From: Crocinitomicaceae bacterium
GTDB taxonomy: Bacteria > Bacteroidota > Bacteroidia > Flavobacteriales_D > Crocinitomicaceae
Direction: 5' to 3'
Length of the DNA stretch: 38,739 nt
Assembly: GCA_022448165.1 (NCBI GenBank)
Contig: JAKVAS010000018.1
Coordinates: 1-38,739 of the forward strand
Positions 1-8,449 of the stretch are shown in pieces. Numbering within the stretch: position 1 is the stretch's first letter; every line of letters starts with the position of its first letter. The position numbers and the translations under genes were made by a program. A model generated the notes under the pieces. It did not search any database and was not told the origin of the DNA. It saw only the letters and a program-made list of their open reading frames with translations.

Positions 1-2164
1 ATAATTCTGTACTATAAAACCCTCCATAATTATTGATTGTTGCCACTAAGAACTCCAACGGGAAATATGCTTTCAAAAATAAACATTGATAACTTTCAAC
101 TGCATAAGAAGCCGAATGACCTTTTGCAAAAGCATAGCCCGCAAAACTTTCCGTTTGTCTCCAGACCTCTGAAGTTAATTCTAGTGAATGTCCTTTCTTG
201 TGAAGACAATTATCGAAGAACTTTTGCTTTACCGCCTGAAACTCTTCTCTTGAACGAAACTTCCCTGACATTCCTCGTCTCATCTTGTCTGCCTCACCCA
301 GTGTTAAACCAGCAAAATGGTGTGCCACCTTAATCACATCTTCTTGATATACCATCACACCAAATGTTTCTGGCATTAACTCTAATAAAACAGGGTGAGC
401 ATCTTTACGTTTTTCAGGATGACGAAATCGTTTAATATATTCATTCATCATTCCTGATTTTGCCACACCAGGGCGAATAACAGAACTTGCTGCTACCAAT
501 CCTAAATAATCATCTACTTGCAATTTCTTCAATAACATTCGCATCGCTGGAGATTCTACATAAAAGCATCCAACCGCTTGTGCCCCTCGAAGTATTTTTT
601 TTATTCGTTCATCGTTTTTAAACCGATTCATATTATGAATATCAACAACCTCAGCTTGGGGTTGATTGTACTCAATAATGCTCAATGTATCTTTGATTTT
701 ACTCAGCCCTCGTTGACTAAGAATATCAAACTTATATAACCCCACATCTTCTGCAACATGCATATCAAATTGAAGTGTCGGATAACCCTTCGGAGGAAAA
801 AAGGTAGCACAAAAATATTGAATACTTTTTTCTGCAATAACGATACCACTTGCATGCACACTCATATGGCTAGGAAACCCCTGAATATATGCAGCATATT
901 TAAGTACCAATGTAAACAAATGCGTAGCATTCCATGCCTGTATATTTCCGTCACTAAGTAGGTCAATTTCCTCCTTGGGTAATCCAAACACTTTACCGAG
1001 CTCTCTAACGACCGCCTTATATTGAAAGGTATTATATGTTGCAACAAGAGCTACATTTTTAAATCGTTCAAAAATGTAGCGTGTTACATCCTCCCTCTCA
1101 CGCCATGAAAAATCAATATCAAAATCAGGTGGATTCTTTCGATATAGATTAATGAATCGTTCAAAATACAAGTCCAGTTCAATTGGATCTACATCCGTAA
1201 TTCGTAACAAGTAAGCGACAACACTGTTCGCTCCACTTCCTCTCCCGACATAGAAATACCCTTTTGATCGAGCATACTTTACGATGTCCCAATTCATTAA
1301 AAAATAGGAGACAAATCCCATTTGCTCAATTGTTTTCAACTCCATATTGATCCGCTGACGAATTACCTCCGTCGCATTAGGGTAACGGTATTCAACACCT
1401 TGTTTACACAATTGTTTGAGCAATACGAGATCTTCTTCATCCGATCTTGTGTAATTTTTCTGATTCTGATGTTCTATTCCTTCCGAAAAATCAAATTCTA
1501 TAGTGCATTCCTCTAATAACCTTTGGGTATTTAGAATGATTTCTGGGTAGTTTTCGTACAACAACAACAGACGGTCCTTAGAAAGCATTCGGTGATGTGA
1601 TTTTCCTTCTTCTGTTATTGGAAGCTTACTCAAAAGAAGGCTTAAATCCACTGCACGCAACAAACGATGTGCGTTAAAATCTTTCTTATTTCTAAATGTT
1701 ACCGTTTGTAGAATAACCGATTTACGCGTATCAAAACCTGTTAATCGAACAGAAGGAATATCTTCCGGACGGATACCTACAAACTCATTTTCCTTTAATT
1801 CATATTTTCTTTCCTTTTCATATGGATAAACAACCCATGTATTTTTAAGCTCAGGAGCAATGCAAGGCACACGTTTGCCATGATGCAAAACAATGGTTAG
1901 ATAATTGTTTATCGCTTGAAAACCAATATTGTCTTTTGCAATCAGAACGAACTGTTGCTTGACTCCATTCCTAAAATCAACACCAACAACCGGTATTACA
2001 TTATGTTTCTTTGCTTCCCGAACAAAACTTAAACATGCCGAAGTACTGTTAATATCTGTGAGTGCAATGGTTTTTATTCCATTTTTTACCGATAATTGCA
2101 ACAATGTCTTGACATCAAAAGCCCCATATCGCAAACTATAATATGTATGCGTATTTAAATACAT
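1..2164 (-). CDS. dnaE: DNA polymerase III alpha subunit, short Bacteroidota form (DnaE2-like), 3' end outside window
   Basis: Replicative-type (C family) DNA polymerase. About 721 codons are visible and the reading frame runs off the left edge. Translation from the ATG at 2164 gives an N-terminal PHP domain (MYLNTHTYYSLRYG), then the palm with GRGSGANSVVAYLL and the catalytic Asp motif PPDFDIDF, and later the fingers motif GYAFAKGHSASYAVESYQ. The PHP metal site is degenerate: His-x-His is Asn4-Thr-His6, the usual TDH reads TDI (37-38), and GxE reads GVD (61-63), so proofreading by this domain is unlikely. Bacteroidota usually carry a long DnaE (about 1,400 aa) for replication plus this shorter form of about 1,000 aa, which resembles the damage-tolerance DnaE2 group. 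Its role in mutagenic repair here is inferred, because the usual imuA/imuB partners are not in view. Confidence 0.93.
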   Translation of the reverse strand, partial: MYLNTHTYYSLRYGAFDVKTLLQLSVKNGIKTIALTDINSTSACLSFVREAKKHNVIPVVGVDFRNGVKQQFVLIAKDNIGFQAINNYLTIVLHHGKRVPCIAPELKNTWVVYPYEKERKYELKENEFVGIRPEDIPSVRLTGFDTRKSVILQTVTFRNKKDFNAHRLLRAVDLSLLLSKLPITEEGKSHHRMLSKDRLLLLYENYPEIILNTQRLLEECTIEFDFSEGIEHQNQKNYTRSDEEDLVLLKQLCKQGVEYRYPNATEVIRQRINMELKTIEQMGFVSYFLMNWDIVKYARSKGYFYVGRGSGANSVVAYLLRITDVDPIELDLYFERFINLYRKNPPDFDIDFSWREREDVTRYIFERFKNVALVATYNTFQYKAVVRELGKVFGLPKEEIDLLSDGNIQAWNATHLFTLVLKYAAYIQGFPSHMSVHASGIVIAEKSIQYFCATFFPPKGYPTLQFDMHVAEDVGLYKFDILSQRGLSKIKDTLSIIEYNQPQAEVVDIHNMNRFKNDERIKKILRGAQAVGCFYVESPAMRMLLKKLQVDDYLGLVAASSVIRPGVAKSGMMNEYIKRFRHPEKRKDAHPVLLELMPETFGVMVYQEDVIKVAHHFAGLTLGEADKMRRGMSGKFRSREEFQAVKQKFFDNCLHKKGHSLELTSEVWRQTESFAGYAFAKGHSASYAVESYQCLFLKAYFPLEFLVATINNYGGFYSTEL

Positions 2165-2196
2165 TCGTATGTTTAAAAATAACTGAGGCTGAAGAA

Positions 2197-2204
2197 CAAA
2201 TATA
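2197..2204 (-). promoter_or_regulatory. Putative -7 box of dnaE
   Basis: Read on the minus strand this is TATATTTG, a perfect match to the Bacteroidota -7 consensus TAnnTTTG, 33 nt before the dnaE ATG. No clear TTTG occurs at the expected -33 distance. That position falls inside the left arm of the adjacent inverted repeat. Confidence 0.5.
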
Positions 2205-2209
2205 GGTAA

Positions 2210-2270
2210 AAAAACCAAAAAGATTATATTATAACCATCATTTGATTAGAATATAATCTTTTTGGTTTTT
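2210..2270. repeat. Perfect 21-bp inverted repeat in the divergent dnaE/DUF2141 promoter region
   Basis: The left arm (2210-2230) and right arm (2250-2270) are exact reverse complements over 21 bp, separated by 19 nt. The arms read AAAAACCAAAAAG... and ...CTTTTTGGTTTTT. A smaller ATCA-TT-TGAT palindrome sits near the centre. The element lies between two divergent genes, so no transcript ends here and a terminator role is unlikely. The left arm covers the -33 region of the putative dnaE promoter, as expected for an operator. The bound protein is unknown. Confidence 0.75.
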
Positions 2271-2303
2271 AGGATTCCTAGAATCAAGCATGTTACTTAA
2301 TAG

Positions 2304-2311
2304 TACTTTTG
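2304..2311 (+). promoter_or_regulatory. Putative -7 box of the DUF2141 operon
   Basis: TACTTTTG matches TAnnTTTG about 50 nt before the ATG at 2363. It is embedded in a small inverted repeat (GTACTT, TTGT, AAGTAC; 2303-2318) that could be a regulator site. No good -33 TTTG was found at the usual spacing. Confidence 0.45.
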
Positions 2312-2362
2312 TAAGTACACAATCATTTGGCCGTCCAAGGCAACAAGACAAGAAACGAGAAT

Positions 2363-2806
2363 ATGAAAAAAATTGGTTTTGTATTATTAACGCTAGTTGC
2401 ATTATTTGGCATATCTGCCACTACAAGTTCATCATCGAATCATTCGATATCTCTTGATTTATATAATATTCGAAATACAAAGGGGAATATGTATATCTAT
2501 TTATATAATTACTCCAATCAATATCCATATCATCCATACAAACACTTTAAGATTAGTAAGCAGAACGTAAAAGATGGTCATTTACGATACACCATTTCTT
2601 CCTTAAAGAAAGGGCAATATGTAATCACCGCTATTGATGACGAGAATGCTAACAATAATTTGGACCGTGTACTCGGTATTCCAAAAGAAGGCTATGCCTT
2701 TTCAAACAACGTAAAAGGTTTTATACTTCCCGCTTATCATCGTCTTCAGTTTCAATTGTCTGAATCAAAAAAACATTTAAGTCTTAAAGTTCAATACGTA
2801 AAATGA
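2363..2806 (+). CDS. DUF2141 family secreted protein
   Basis: Exported protein of 147 aa and unknown function. The ATG at 2363 is chosen over an upstream TTG at 2327 because it is followed directly by a signal peptide (MKKIGFVLLTLVALFGISA). The mature part matches DUF2141, a beta-sandwich-like family of Bacteroidota and Proteobacteria: the typical block YVITAIDDENANNNLD, then LGIPKEGYAFSNN, lies in its second half. The gene overlaps the next one by 4 nt (ATGA), so the two are probably translationally coupled. The partner genes (DUF547-barrel, Omp85) suggest a job in or near the outer membrane; that is inference from position. Confidence 0.85.
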   Translation: MKKIGFVLLTLVALFGISATTSSSSNHSISLDLYNIRNTKGNMYIYLYNYSNQYPYHPYKHFKISKQNVKDGHLRYTISSLKKGQYVITAIDDENANNNLDRVLGIPKEGYAFSNNVKGFILPAYHRLQFQLSESKKHLSLKVQYVK

Positions 2807-4404
2807 GAATTATTCTTCTTTCCAGTGCATTCCTAATTTCATTTTTTGGAAGTACGCAGCAATCTTTTGATTTTTTTGAAACCGCAGATGGCTTCTTTAA
2901 AAAATACTGTTTAAACGGAAAAGTTGACTACGAAAACATTCAATCTGACACAACACTTCCAACACTGATTAAGCATATTGAATCCGACGCAATTCCAATT
3001 GGGGATGAAAAAGCATATTTAATTAATGTTTATAATCTTTTCGTTATTAATCAGGTAGCTAAAAAATATCCGATTGAATCCCCAATGGATGACCCTTCAT
3101 TTTTCACAAAGAAATACATGATCCTTCATGGAAAAACAGTTTCATTAAATCATCTTGAAAACGAAATACTACGTAAGAAATATTCAGATCCACGTTTGCA
3201 CTTTGTCCTTGTTTGTGGAGCCATTGGATGTCCACCAATTGTAAATTTTGCTTACAGAACATCCATGCTTGAAAAACAAATGGATATCCAAACAAAAAAA
3301 GCGCTCAACAACACTGATTTCCTTTATCAAAAGGCGGATGAAAAAATTATATATCTATCCGAAATCTTCAATTGGTATAAATCAGATTTCGGGAAATCGA
3401 CGTCTGAAGTAATCAACTACATCAACACCTTTAGAAATAATCCATTTGATGCTACCTATCGAATTAAATACTATCCATACAACTGGACGTTAAACGGATT
3501 AAATGTAGCTATTCCTAATTCAACAAATGTTAATCAGCCCCCATCAGAAAATATAAATCTTCAACAATTCACTGCTGGAAGTTTATTAGCAAAAGGAAAG
3601 ATGGACTTCACACTTTTCAACACTATGTACACAGAGTCTCGTCAAAATTGGTTAGGCGATCGTTTCTCTGGTTATCGAACAACTTTTATAACGCATCAGC
3701 TTCAATGGACAATTGGTACCACAAAAAACAAACGTATCAACTTAGGGTTCGATTTAAGCTTTAGATATTCTGGAAACTCATCAGATTCAACAATTGGCGG
3801 AATTAAAACTGCTTTAGGGTTCAAAAATACAGATAGTAGTCGTGTAGGTTTAACCTCTGCAGGAATTCGTTTAAAAGTTCAACCGTTCAAAAACGTAAGT
3901 GATTTTTCTATTCAAAGTACTTTCCTCATTCCGACCATTAGCCACCCCGAAGGAAAAAGTGCGACTAATGGTGAAAGCGATGGTTTATACTGGGCTGACT
4001 GGAATAGATATACATGGTGGAATCAATTGTTCTATACTAAGTCTTTTGGTAATTTTCAATTATTCACTGAGGCCGACCTTCTTTTCCGTTTCCGTTCGAA
4101 TAAAAGTCAAATTGGAATGTTAGACCTTCCGATAAGTGCTTTTTTAAGTTATTTTCCAACGAAAAAAATTACGGTATATGCAATGACTCAACATGTTCAT
4201 CGTTTTACAAACGGCATAACTCCAAATGATCCTGTCGTTACAGATTGGGTTATTCCTTCCAGCTACACAGCTTCGGGTCTTGGGTTTAAGTATCAACTAT
4301 TGAGTAATTTAAACATTGAATTGTTATATACTAACTTCTGGAGATCGAGGAATGCTGGACTTGGAAGCACTTTCAATATAGGACTTAAATTCCTGACCAG
4401 GTGA
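2803..4404 (+). CDS. DUF547 domain fused to a C-terminal predicted outer-membrane beta-barrel
   Basis: A 533-aa exported protein. Residues 1-20 form a signal peptide (MRIILLSSAFLISFFGSTQQ). Residues about 30-170 match DUF547: AYLINVYNLFVIN (71-83), then HFVLVCGAIGCPPI (133-146) with two conserved cysteines (138 and 143). After a Pro/Asn-rich linker (about 238-255), residues 258-533 show alternating hydrophobic/polar strands, aromatic girdle residues and a terminal strand ending in LKFLTR, as in an outer-membrane barrel. DUF547 is usually a stand-alone domain of unknown function, so a barrel fusion is notable. The frame starts in the previous stop (ATGA) and its own stop overlaps the GTG start of the Omp85 gene (GTGA). 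Confidence 0.8.
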   Translation: MRIILLSSAFLISFFGSTQQSFDFFETADGFFKKYCLNGKVDYENIQSDTTLPTLIKHIESDAIPIGDEKAYLINVYNLFVINQVAKKYPIESPMDDPSFFTKKYMILHGKTVSLNHLENEILRKKYSDPRLHFVLVCGAIGCPPIVNFAYRTSMLEKQMDIQTKKALNNTDFLYQKADEKIIYLSEIFNWYKSDFGKSTSEVINYINTFRNNPFDATYRIKYYPYNWTLNGLNVAIPNSTNVNQPPSENINLQQFTAGSLLAKGKMDFTLFNTMYTESRQNWLGDRFSGYRTTFITHQLQWTIGTTKNKRINLGFDLSFRYSGNSSDSTIGGIKTALGFKNTDSSRVGLTSAGIRLKVQPFKNVSDFSIQSTFLIPTISHPEGKSATNGESDGLYWADWNRYTWWNQLFYTKSFGNFQLFTEADLLFRFRSNKSQIGMLDLPISAFLSYFPTKKITVYAMTQHVHRFTNGITPNDPVVTDWVIPSSYTASGLGFKYQLLSNLNIELLYTNFWRSRNAGLGSTFNIGLKFLTR

Positions 4405-5702
4405 AAACAACTATCTCTTTACTCTTCTTAATTTTCATTGGCTTCCCTGCCTCTACACAGGAAAACATGCCAAATTTTGAAGGAAAAATTAATGATATAT
4501 CATTTGAGGGATTAACGACAACAAAAGAGAGTTACTTAAAAAAAATTATATCAACGCAAGAAGGAAATGGTTTTGATAGTACAACATTAAAACAAGACCT
4601 ATTCTTACTACGAAATTTAAACTTATTCTTTTCTGTTAATTTCAAGGTTTCCAACCCAACAAATGATGTTGTCCATATCACCTTTATTATTCGAGAAGCA
4701 AGGTATTTATACCCGATCATTTCTGCGTCTGGATTTAAAGATCAACTAAAACTTCAAATTGGTGCAAATCATATTAACTTTTTAGGTAGAGCACAATCCT
4801 TCGGGGCATTATATCAATTTTATGATCGACATTCCATTTCAGTATTTCACACTGCAAATCGACATTCCAATAGTAAGACGGGACATTTGTTGGCTATAGC
4901 AAAATACTCAACAATAGAACCATTATATGCTCAAGACACCGTTAGTCAATTCAACTTCGACAATTATTCAATTTCAGTTGGGGGACATTACTGGATTAAT
5001 CAATACTTAAATCTAGGAATAGGAGGTTCTTACATGTACGAAGATTACACACAACGTGATCTCGGATTTATCATAAATAACGGACAAAATAAATTTAACT
5101 TTCATAAACATCAATTAAGATCAAGTGTAAATTTTAATGAGGTAGATAATCAATTTGAACGTCTTTCTGGATTTAAATGGCAAGTATATGGTGAATGGAT
5201 ACACACCTATCTACCAAATAAGATGGGAGCTTCACCTAGTCCTCCAGCTTTTATAAAAGCAACATTCGACTATATCTTTTACAAATCAATTAAGAAGAAC
5301 GGAAACTTTGCGGTAAAATCTCGTTTGGGCATATCAACAAATCATGCCAGTCCTTTTGCTCCTTTTGTTTTAGATGGTTTTCAAAATGTTCGAGGAATTG
5401 GTAATCGCGTAGAACGAGGAACAGCAGAATTTATTTTTAATATCGAATACCGTCACACTATACTTCGAAATAAATATACCACAATACAAGCTGCGATCTT
5501 TTCTGATTACGGTTCATTACGTTCTCCTGGCTCCAAAATTTCAAAATTATTTCATGAAACCTCTCAAAATCTGTTCACAGGAGGAGGGCTGCGCTTTCAT
5601 CTCAATGTCTTATATAAAACATCTCTTAGAATTGATTACTCTGCAACCCCATTTGCGCCAAATACTGGAGGATTTACGTTTGGTTTCGGTCAATTTTTTT
5701 AA
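4401..5702 (+). CDS. Single-POTRA Omp85 superfamily outer-membrane protein (BamA/TamA-like)
   Basis: A 433-aa exported protein starting with GTG, which overlaps the previous stop by 4 nt. After a signal peptide (1-19), residues about 28-100 look like one POTRA domain (INDISFEGLTTTKESYLKKI, then a DLFLLRNLNLFFSVNFKV segment and a closing VHITFIIRE strand). The rest is a 16-strand type barrel with the Omp85 signature VRGIG (330-334), and the terminal strands contain LRIDYS and end in FGFGQFF. BamA has five POTRA domains and TamA three, so this is a minimal member, possibly devoted to inserting or exporting the products of the two genes upstream. The client is not known. No clear terminator follows directly; a hairpin lies at 5938-5974. 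Confidence 0.82.
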   Translation: MKTTISLLFLIFIGFPASTQENMPNFEGKINDISFEGLTTTKESYLKKIISTQEGNGFDSTTLKQDLFLLRNLNLFFSVNFKVSNPTNDVVHITFIIREARYLYPIISASGFKDQLKLQIGANHINFLGRAQSFGALYQFYDRHSISVFHTANRHSNSKTGHLLAIAKYSTIEPLYAQDTVSQFNFDNYSISVGGHYWINQYLNLGIGGSYMYEDYTQRDLGFIINNGQNKFNFHKHQLRSSVNFNEVDNQFERLSGFKWQVYGEWIHTYLPNKMGASPSPPAFIKATFDYIFYKSIKKNGNFAVKSRLGISTNHASPFAPFVLDGFQNVRGIGNRVERGTAEFIFNIEYRHTILRNKYTTIQAAIFSDYGSLRSPGSKISKLFHETSQNLFTGGGLRFHLNVLYKTSLRIDYSATPFAPNTGGFTFGFGQFF

Positions 5703-5835
5703 TGCTTGTTTCTCCTAAATTAACACTTTAAGAGAATGACATCTTATACTCATGATATTCAGCGAATCATTATAAAAAGTGATCGATTAACGCAATATAG
5801 CTTCATATAATTCACACTTATGTAAACTTTTTAAT

Positions 5836-5974
5836 TACATTTGTCTTAACCATTGGATACTTGATCTAATAAAAGAATATAATTCGCCTATTATATGAAC
5901 AGTATACAAGAAGTCAAAGTATACAGTGGTTAGGTTACAATGAGGGCAAAAACAATTGTTTTTTGCCCTCATTG
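5836..5974. other. Intergenic region with an orphan -7 box and a 15-bp hairpin
   Basis: Of the 287-nt gap 5703-5989, the notable parts are a plus-strand TACATTTG (5836-5843, consensus -7 box without an obvious -33), two identical AGTATACA words 18 nt apart (5901 and 5919), and a perfect 15-bp stem CAATGAGGGCAAAAA / TTTTTGCCCTCATTG (5938-5952 and 5960-5974). The hairpin lies just after the stop of the minus-strand lipoprotein gene and could terminate in both directions, although the A:T pairs are inside the stem rather than in an external U tract. A short plus-strand RNA ending here is possible but unproven. Confidence 0.4.
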
Positions 5975-5989
5975 TTTAACTAAAAGCAC

Positions 5990-6934
5990 TTAGTCATCAA
6001 AATAAAGGAAGTAATACGCCTCTACATTATCTAGATAAGCTCCATCAAATCCGGCATTAATGATCTTCTTGATGTACGAATTATCATTTCCATAGATAAT
6101 ATCTTTCCAATCTTGCTTCCAAAACTTCACCCACAACTCGTCTTCATACCCTTCATAAGGCTTCTTTAGAAAATTAGGATTTCCTTTTTTCCAATCATCC
6201 TCCCAATAATACCTATAAGACTCCGCAGCACCAATATTTATATACGAAAGGACTATTCTTTTACCTCCATTTGCCTTCGTTTTAAGCTGCTCAATCTCTA
6301 ATGCAGTAAATGGAGTTTCTTCGAAAAACAAATCAATCAAAACCACGTCAAAATTTGTTGACGCAATGGTATTAATCATATCTAACTTTGATACAAAACT
6401 ATCCGTGCTAATTAAGTATAAATAATTTTGCGCATCACCTAATGTCAAAATATCGTTCGAATTCTCATTAGAAACTACATTCGGAATCTGCGTATAATTA
6501 TAATTTGTACTGTTTCGAGGAAAGCAAATAAAGCCTTCATTGAGGTTATTTTGTATCGCTGACGCTACATTTATAGTATCTAAAACAAACTCGGAAACCA
6601 TAATTTTCTTTGTTTCAGAAAGTGTTCGTAACATTTCTAAACGATAAGAATCAAGTTGAGCTGTTCCATTATAGAACAATTCTTCTATTCCAAACCCATC
6701 AACCGAAGACAAGTATGCGGCACTCACTTTTCTTGTAGGGTCACCCCCAACAAATCCCAATTCAGGGCCATTCTGAGGAACAATAATAAATTAAGATGAT
6801 TCTTGCCTAGCATAACGAGCCAGTTCAATCACAAATTCCTGTATTTTGACCGCTTTACGATCAGACCTTTTTTCTTTTGAACAGCTCGTGAGAACAATAC
6901 TCCACAATAGCAACAAAACAACATGGCCCTTCAT
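5990..6934 (-). pseudogene. TM1410/MJ1477-type (GH114-like) lipoprotein, interrupted by an in-frame UAA
   Basis: From the ATG at 6934 the frame encodes a lipoprotein signal ending in the lipobox LTSC, followed by KIQEFVIELARYARQESS, then TAA at 6793-6791. The same frame continues without shift into FIIVPQNGPELGFVGGDP and on to the stop at 5990. This joint N-terminus plus body (315 codons) is what members of the MJ1477/TM1410 family look like; they are related to GH114 alpha-1,4-polygalactosaminidases and often mis-annotated as cysteinyl-tRNA synthetase. Family landmarks in the body are RIVLSYINIGAAESYRYYW, the FW..DW block and GFDGAYLDNVEAY near the end. One nonsense codon is the only lesion seen, so it is either a young pseudogene, a sequencing error or a read-through site. 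Re-initiation at TTG 6760 would give an unexported fragment. Confidence 0.75.
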
Positions 6935-6997
6935 AGTATGAGAATTAGTACATTAACAACGATAATCGAAATGAAAAATTGTCTCTATAAATATACC

Positions 6998-8311
6998 TTA
7001 AAAAGCTCTTAATTTCGTTTTAGAGAAACCAAAATTCACTCCTGCTAAGGCCAATACATTATTGACATTTGTGAAATCTTTTCCAAAAGTTGCGGTCAAA
7101 TAAAAATTTGAGGAAAGTTGATAACTTCCAATTGCTGCTAGTCTATAATCAGACACCATATCGTTTACAGAATCATGACGATATATATATTCCATCGAAG
7201 CACTAAATTTTCCAATATCATAATTCAATCTAGCGCCTACATCGAATAAATCTGAGTTATCCGAGTAATTTCGAAACTGTTCGTTTTTCACATAACGAAT
7301 TAACAGTGTCGTATAAAAATCATTCCCCCTTGGTCTCCAATTAACTGAGGTCCAAAGTGCCCAACGACTCAACATCAAATCATTAAACGAATTGGTAGCA
7401 GAACTCCCCCCCATCGCACCAGCAAAATCAATAGTAAACACAGGCTTCTCTAAAACCCCCATATATGATTTTTGAAGTGCTTTCAATTCATCAAAATTTC
7501 CATCTGCCAATAGGTCTACCATCATTCCTTTTAGCGAGTCTAATTTTTTAATTTGAGATGAACTAAACTGTTGATAAGGACGTGTACGAAACCCTCCTGT
7601 TACCAAATTAGATGTATCCGTCTTAATACTTGCTGCAGAAAATGAAAAATTATGAATTAACTGTCTATGCTTTTTATACACATCTTCGGATGAAAGCTTT
7701 GGGTGATCCATCAACCAAAACGGGGCCACCTCAACAGCTCCTCCTGCGCCCTCCAGCACCCCTAATATTCCAATTCCAAAACCTTGTGGCGTTGTCGGTC
7801 GTTCAATAGATGAAGGCGTTTGATCCATTAAAATAAATCCAGGCGAACTTGGTGTTTCCAGATTCTGAAATGCTAAATCATTTGTAATCTGCCCAATTGA
7901 AAAATTAGAAAACCCAAATAAAAAAATCAATGCTCCAATAACCTTGAATAAGTATGTTCCAATAAAAGAAGCTACACCATCCTCAGGCGCATCACCACTG
8001 TCAATTTTAGTATATATAACCTTATTATTTTCATTATAAAACGTAGTAGTAATTACACATTTTGATGTAAAATGATTTACATCCATAACATTTGTCACTA
8101 AATCAATCGATTTTCCTTTAAGGCTTTCAATACTCCCTATATGCGTCGACTGTGAGAGGTCTCCTTTTGCTAAGACTTTAGTTTCATTGGTGATTTTTGA
8201 TCCTCCAATTTGAGCATTTCCGATTACAATAGACACATAAACTTCGTCGGCATTATTCCATTCACCGATCTCTCTTGGAGAAGGCGTCAGTTTGTATTTG
8301 TTGACATCCAT
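6998..8311 (-). CDS. Predicted outer-membrane beta-barrel protein with an N-terminal extra domain
   Basis: Not recognised as a named family. From the ATG at 8311 it has 437 aa; a TTG at 8353 would add 14. Residues 1-120 form a soluble, Lys/Asp/Thr-rich region with no signal peptide in front of it (VYVSIVIGNAQIGGSKI). Then comes a hydrophobic stretch resembling a signal peptide (FIGTYLFKVIGALIFLFGF, about 125-143) followed by SIGQ. After it, residues 150-437 look like an outer-membrane barrel (final strands LTATFGKDF and LALAGVNFGFSKTK). The order soluble domain, signal-like segment, barrel is odd and may reflect a gene fusion or an anchored cytoplasmic domain. It lies 63 nt upstream of the interrupted lipoprotein on the same strand, so the two may be co-transcribed. 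Confidence 0.6.
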   Translation of the reverse strand: MDVNKYKLTPSPREIGEWNNADEVYVSIVIGNAQIGGSKITNETKVLAKGDLSQSTHIGSIESLKGKSIDLVTNVMDVNHFTSKCVITTTFYNENNKVIYTKIDSGDAPEDGVASFIGTYLFKVIGALIFLFGFSNFSIGQITNDLAFQNLETPSSPGFILMDQTPSSIERPTTPQGFGIGILGVLEGAGGAVEVAPFWLMDHPKLSSEDVYKKHRQLIHNFSFSAASIKTDTSNLVTGGFRTRPYQQFSSSQIKKLDSLKGMMVDLLADGNFDELKALQKSYMGVLEKPVFTIDFAGAMGGSSATNSFNDLMLSRWALWTSVNWRPRGNDFYTTLLIRYVKNEQFRNYSDNSDLFDVGARLNYDIGKFSASMEYIYRHDSVNDMVSDYRLAAIGSYQLSSNFYLTATFGKDFTNVNNVLALAGVNFGFSKTKLRAF

Positions 8312-8449
8312 AAAAGCAGTTTTATTAAGTTGATCTAAAAGTACATGAATCAACGTAAAACTCTTTCGGTATAAATACCTTAATTTATGTAAAGCGTATT
8401 TTTTTCTATCATTACCCTTTTACCCTTCAATTGTATATCATTTTCAATC

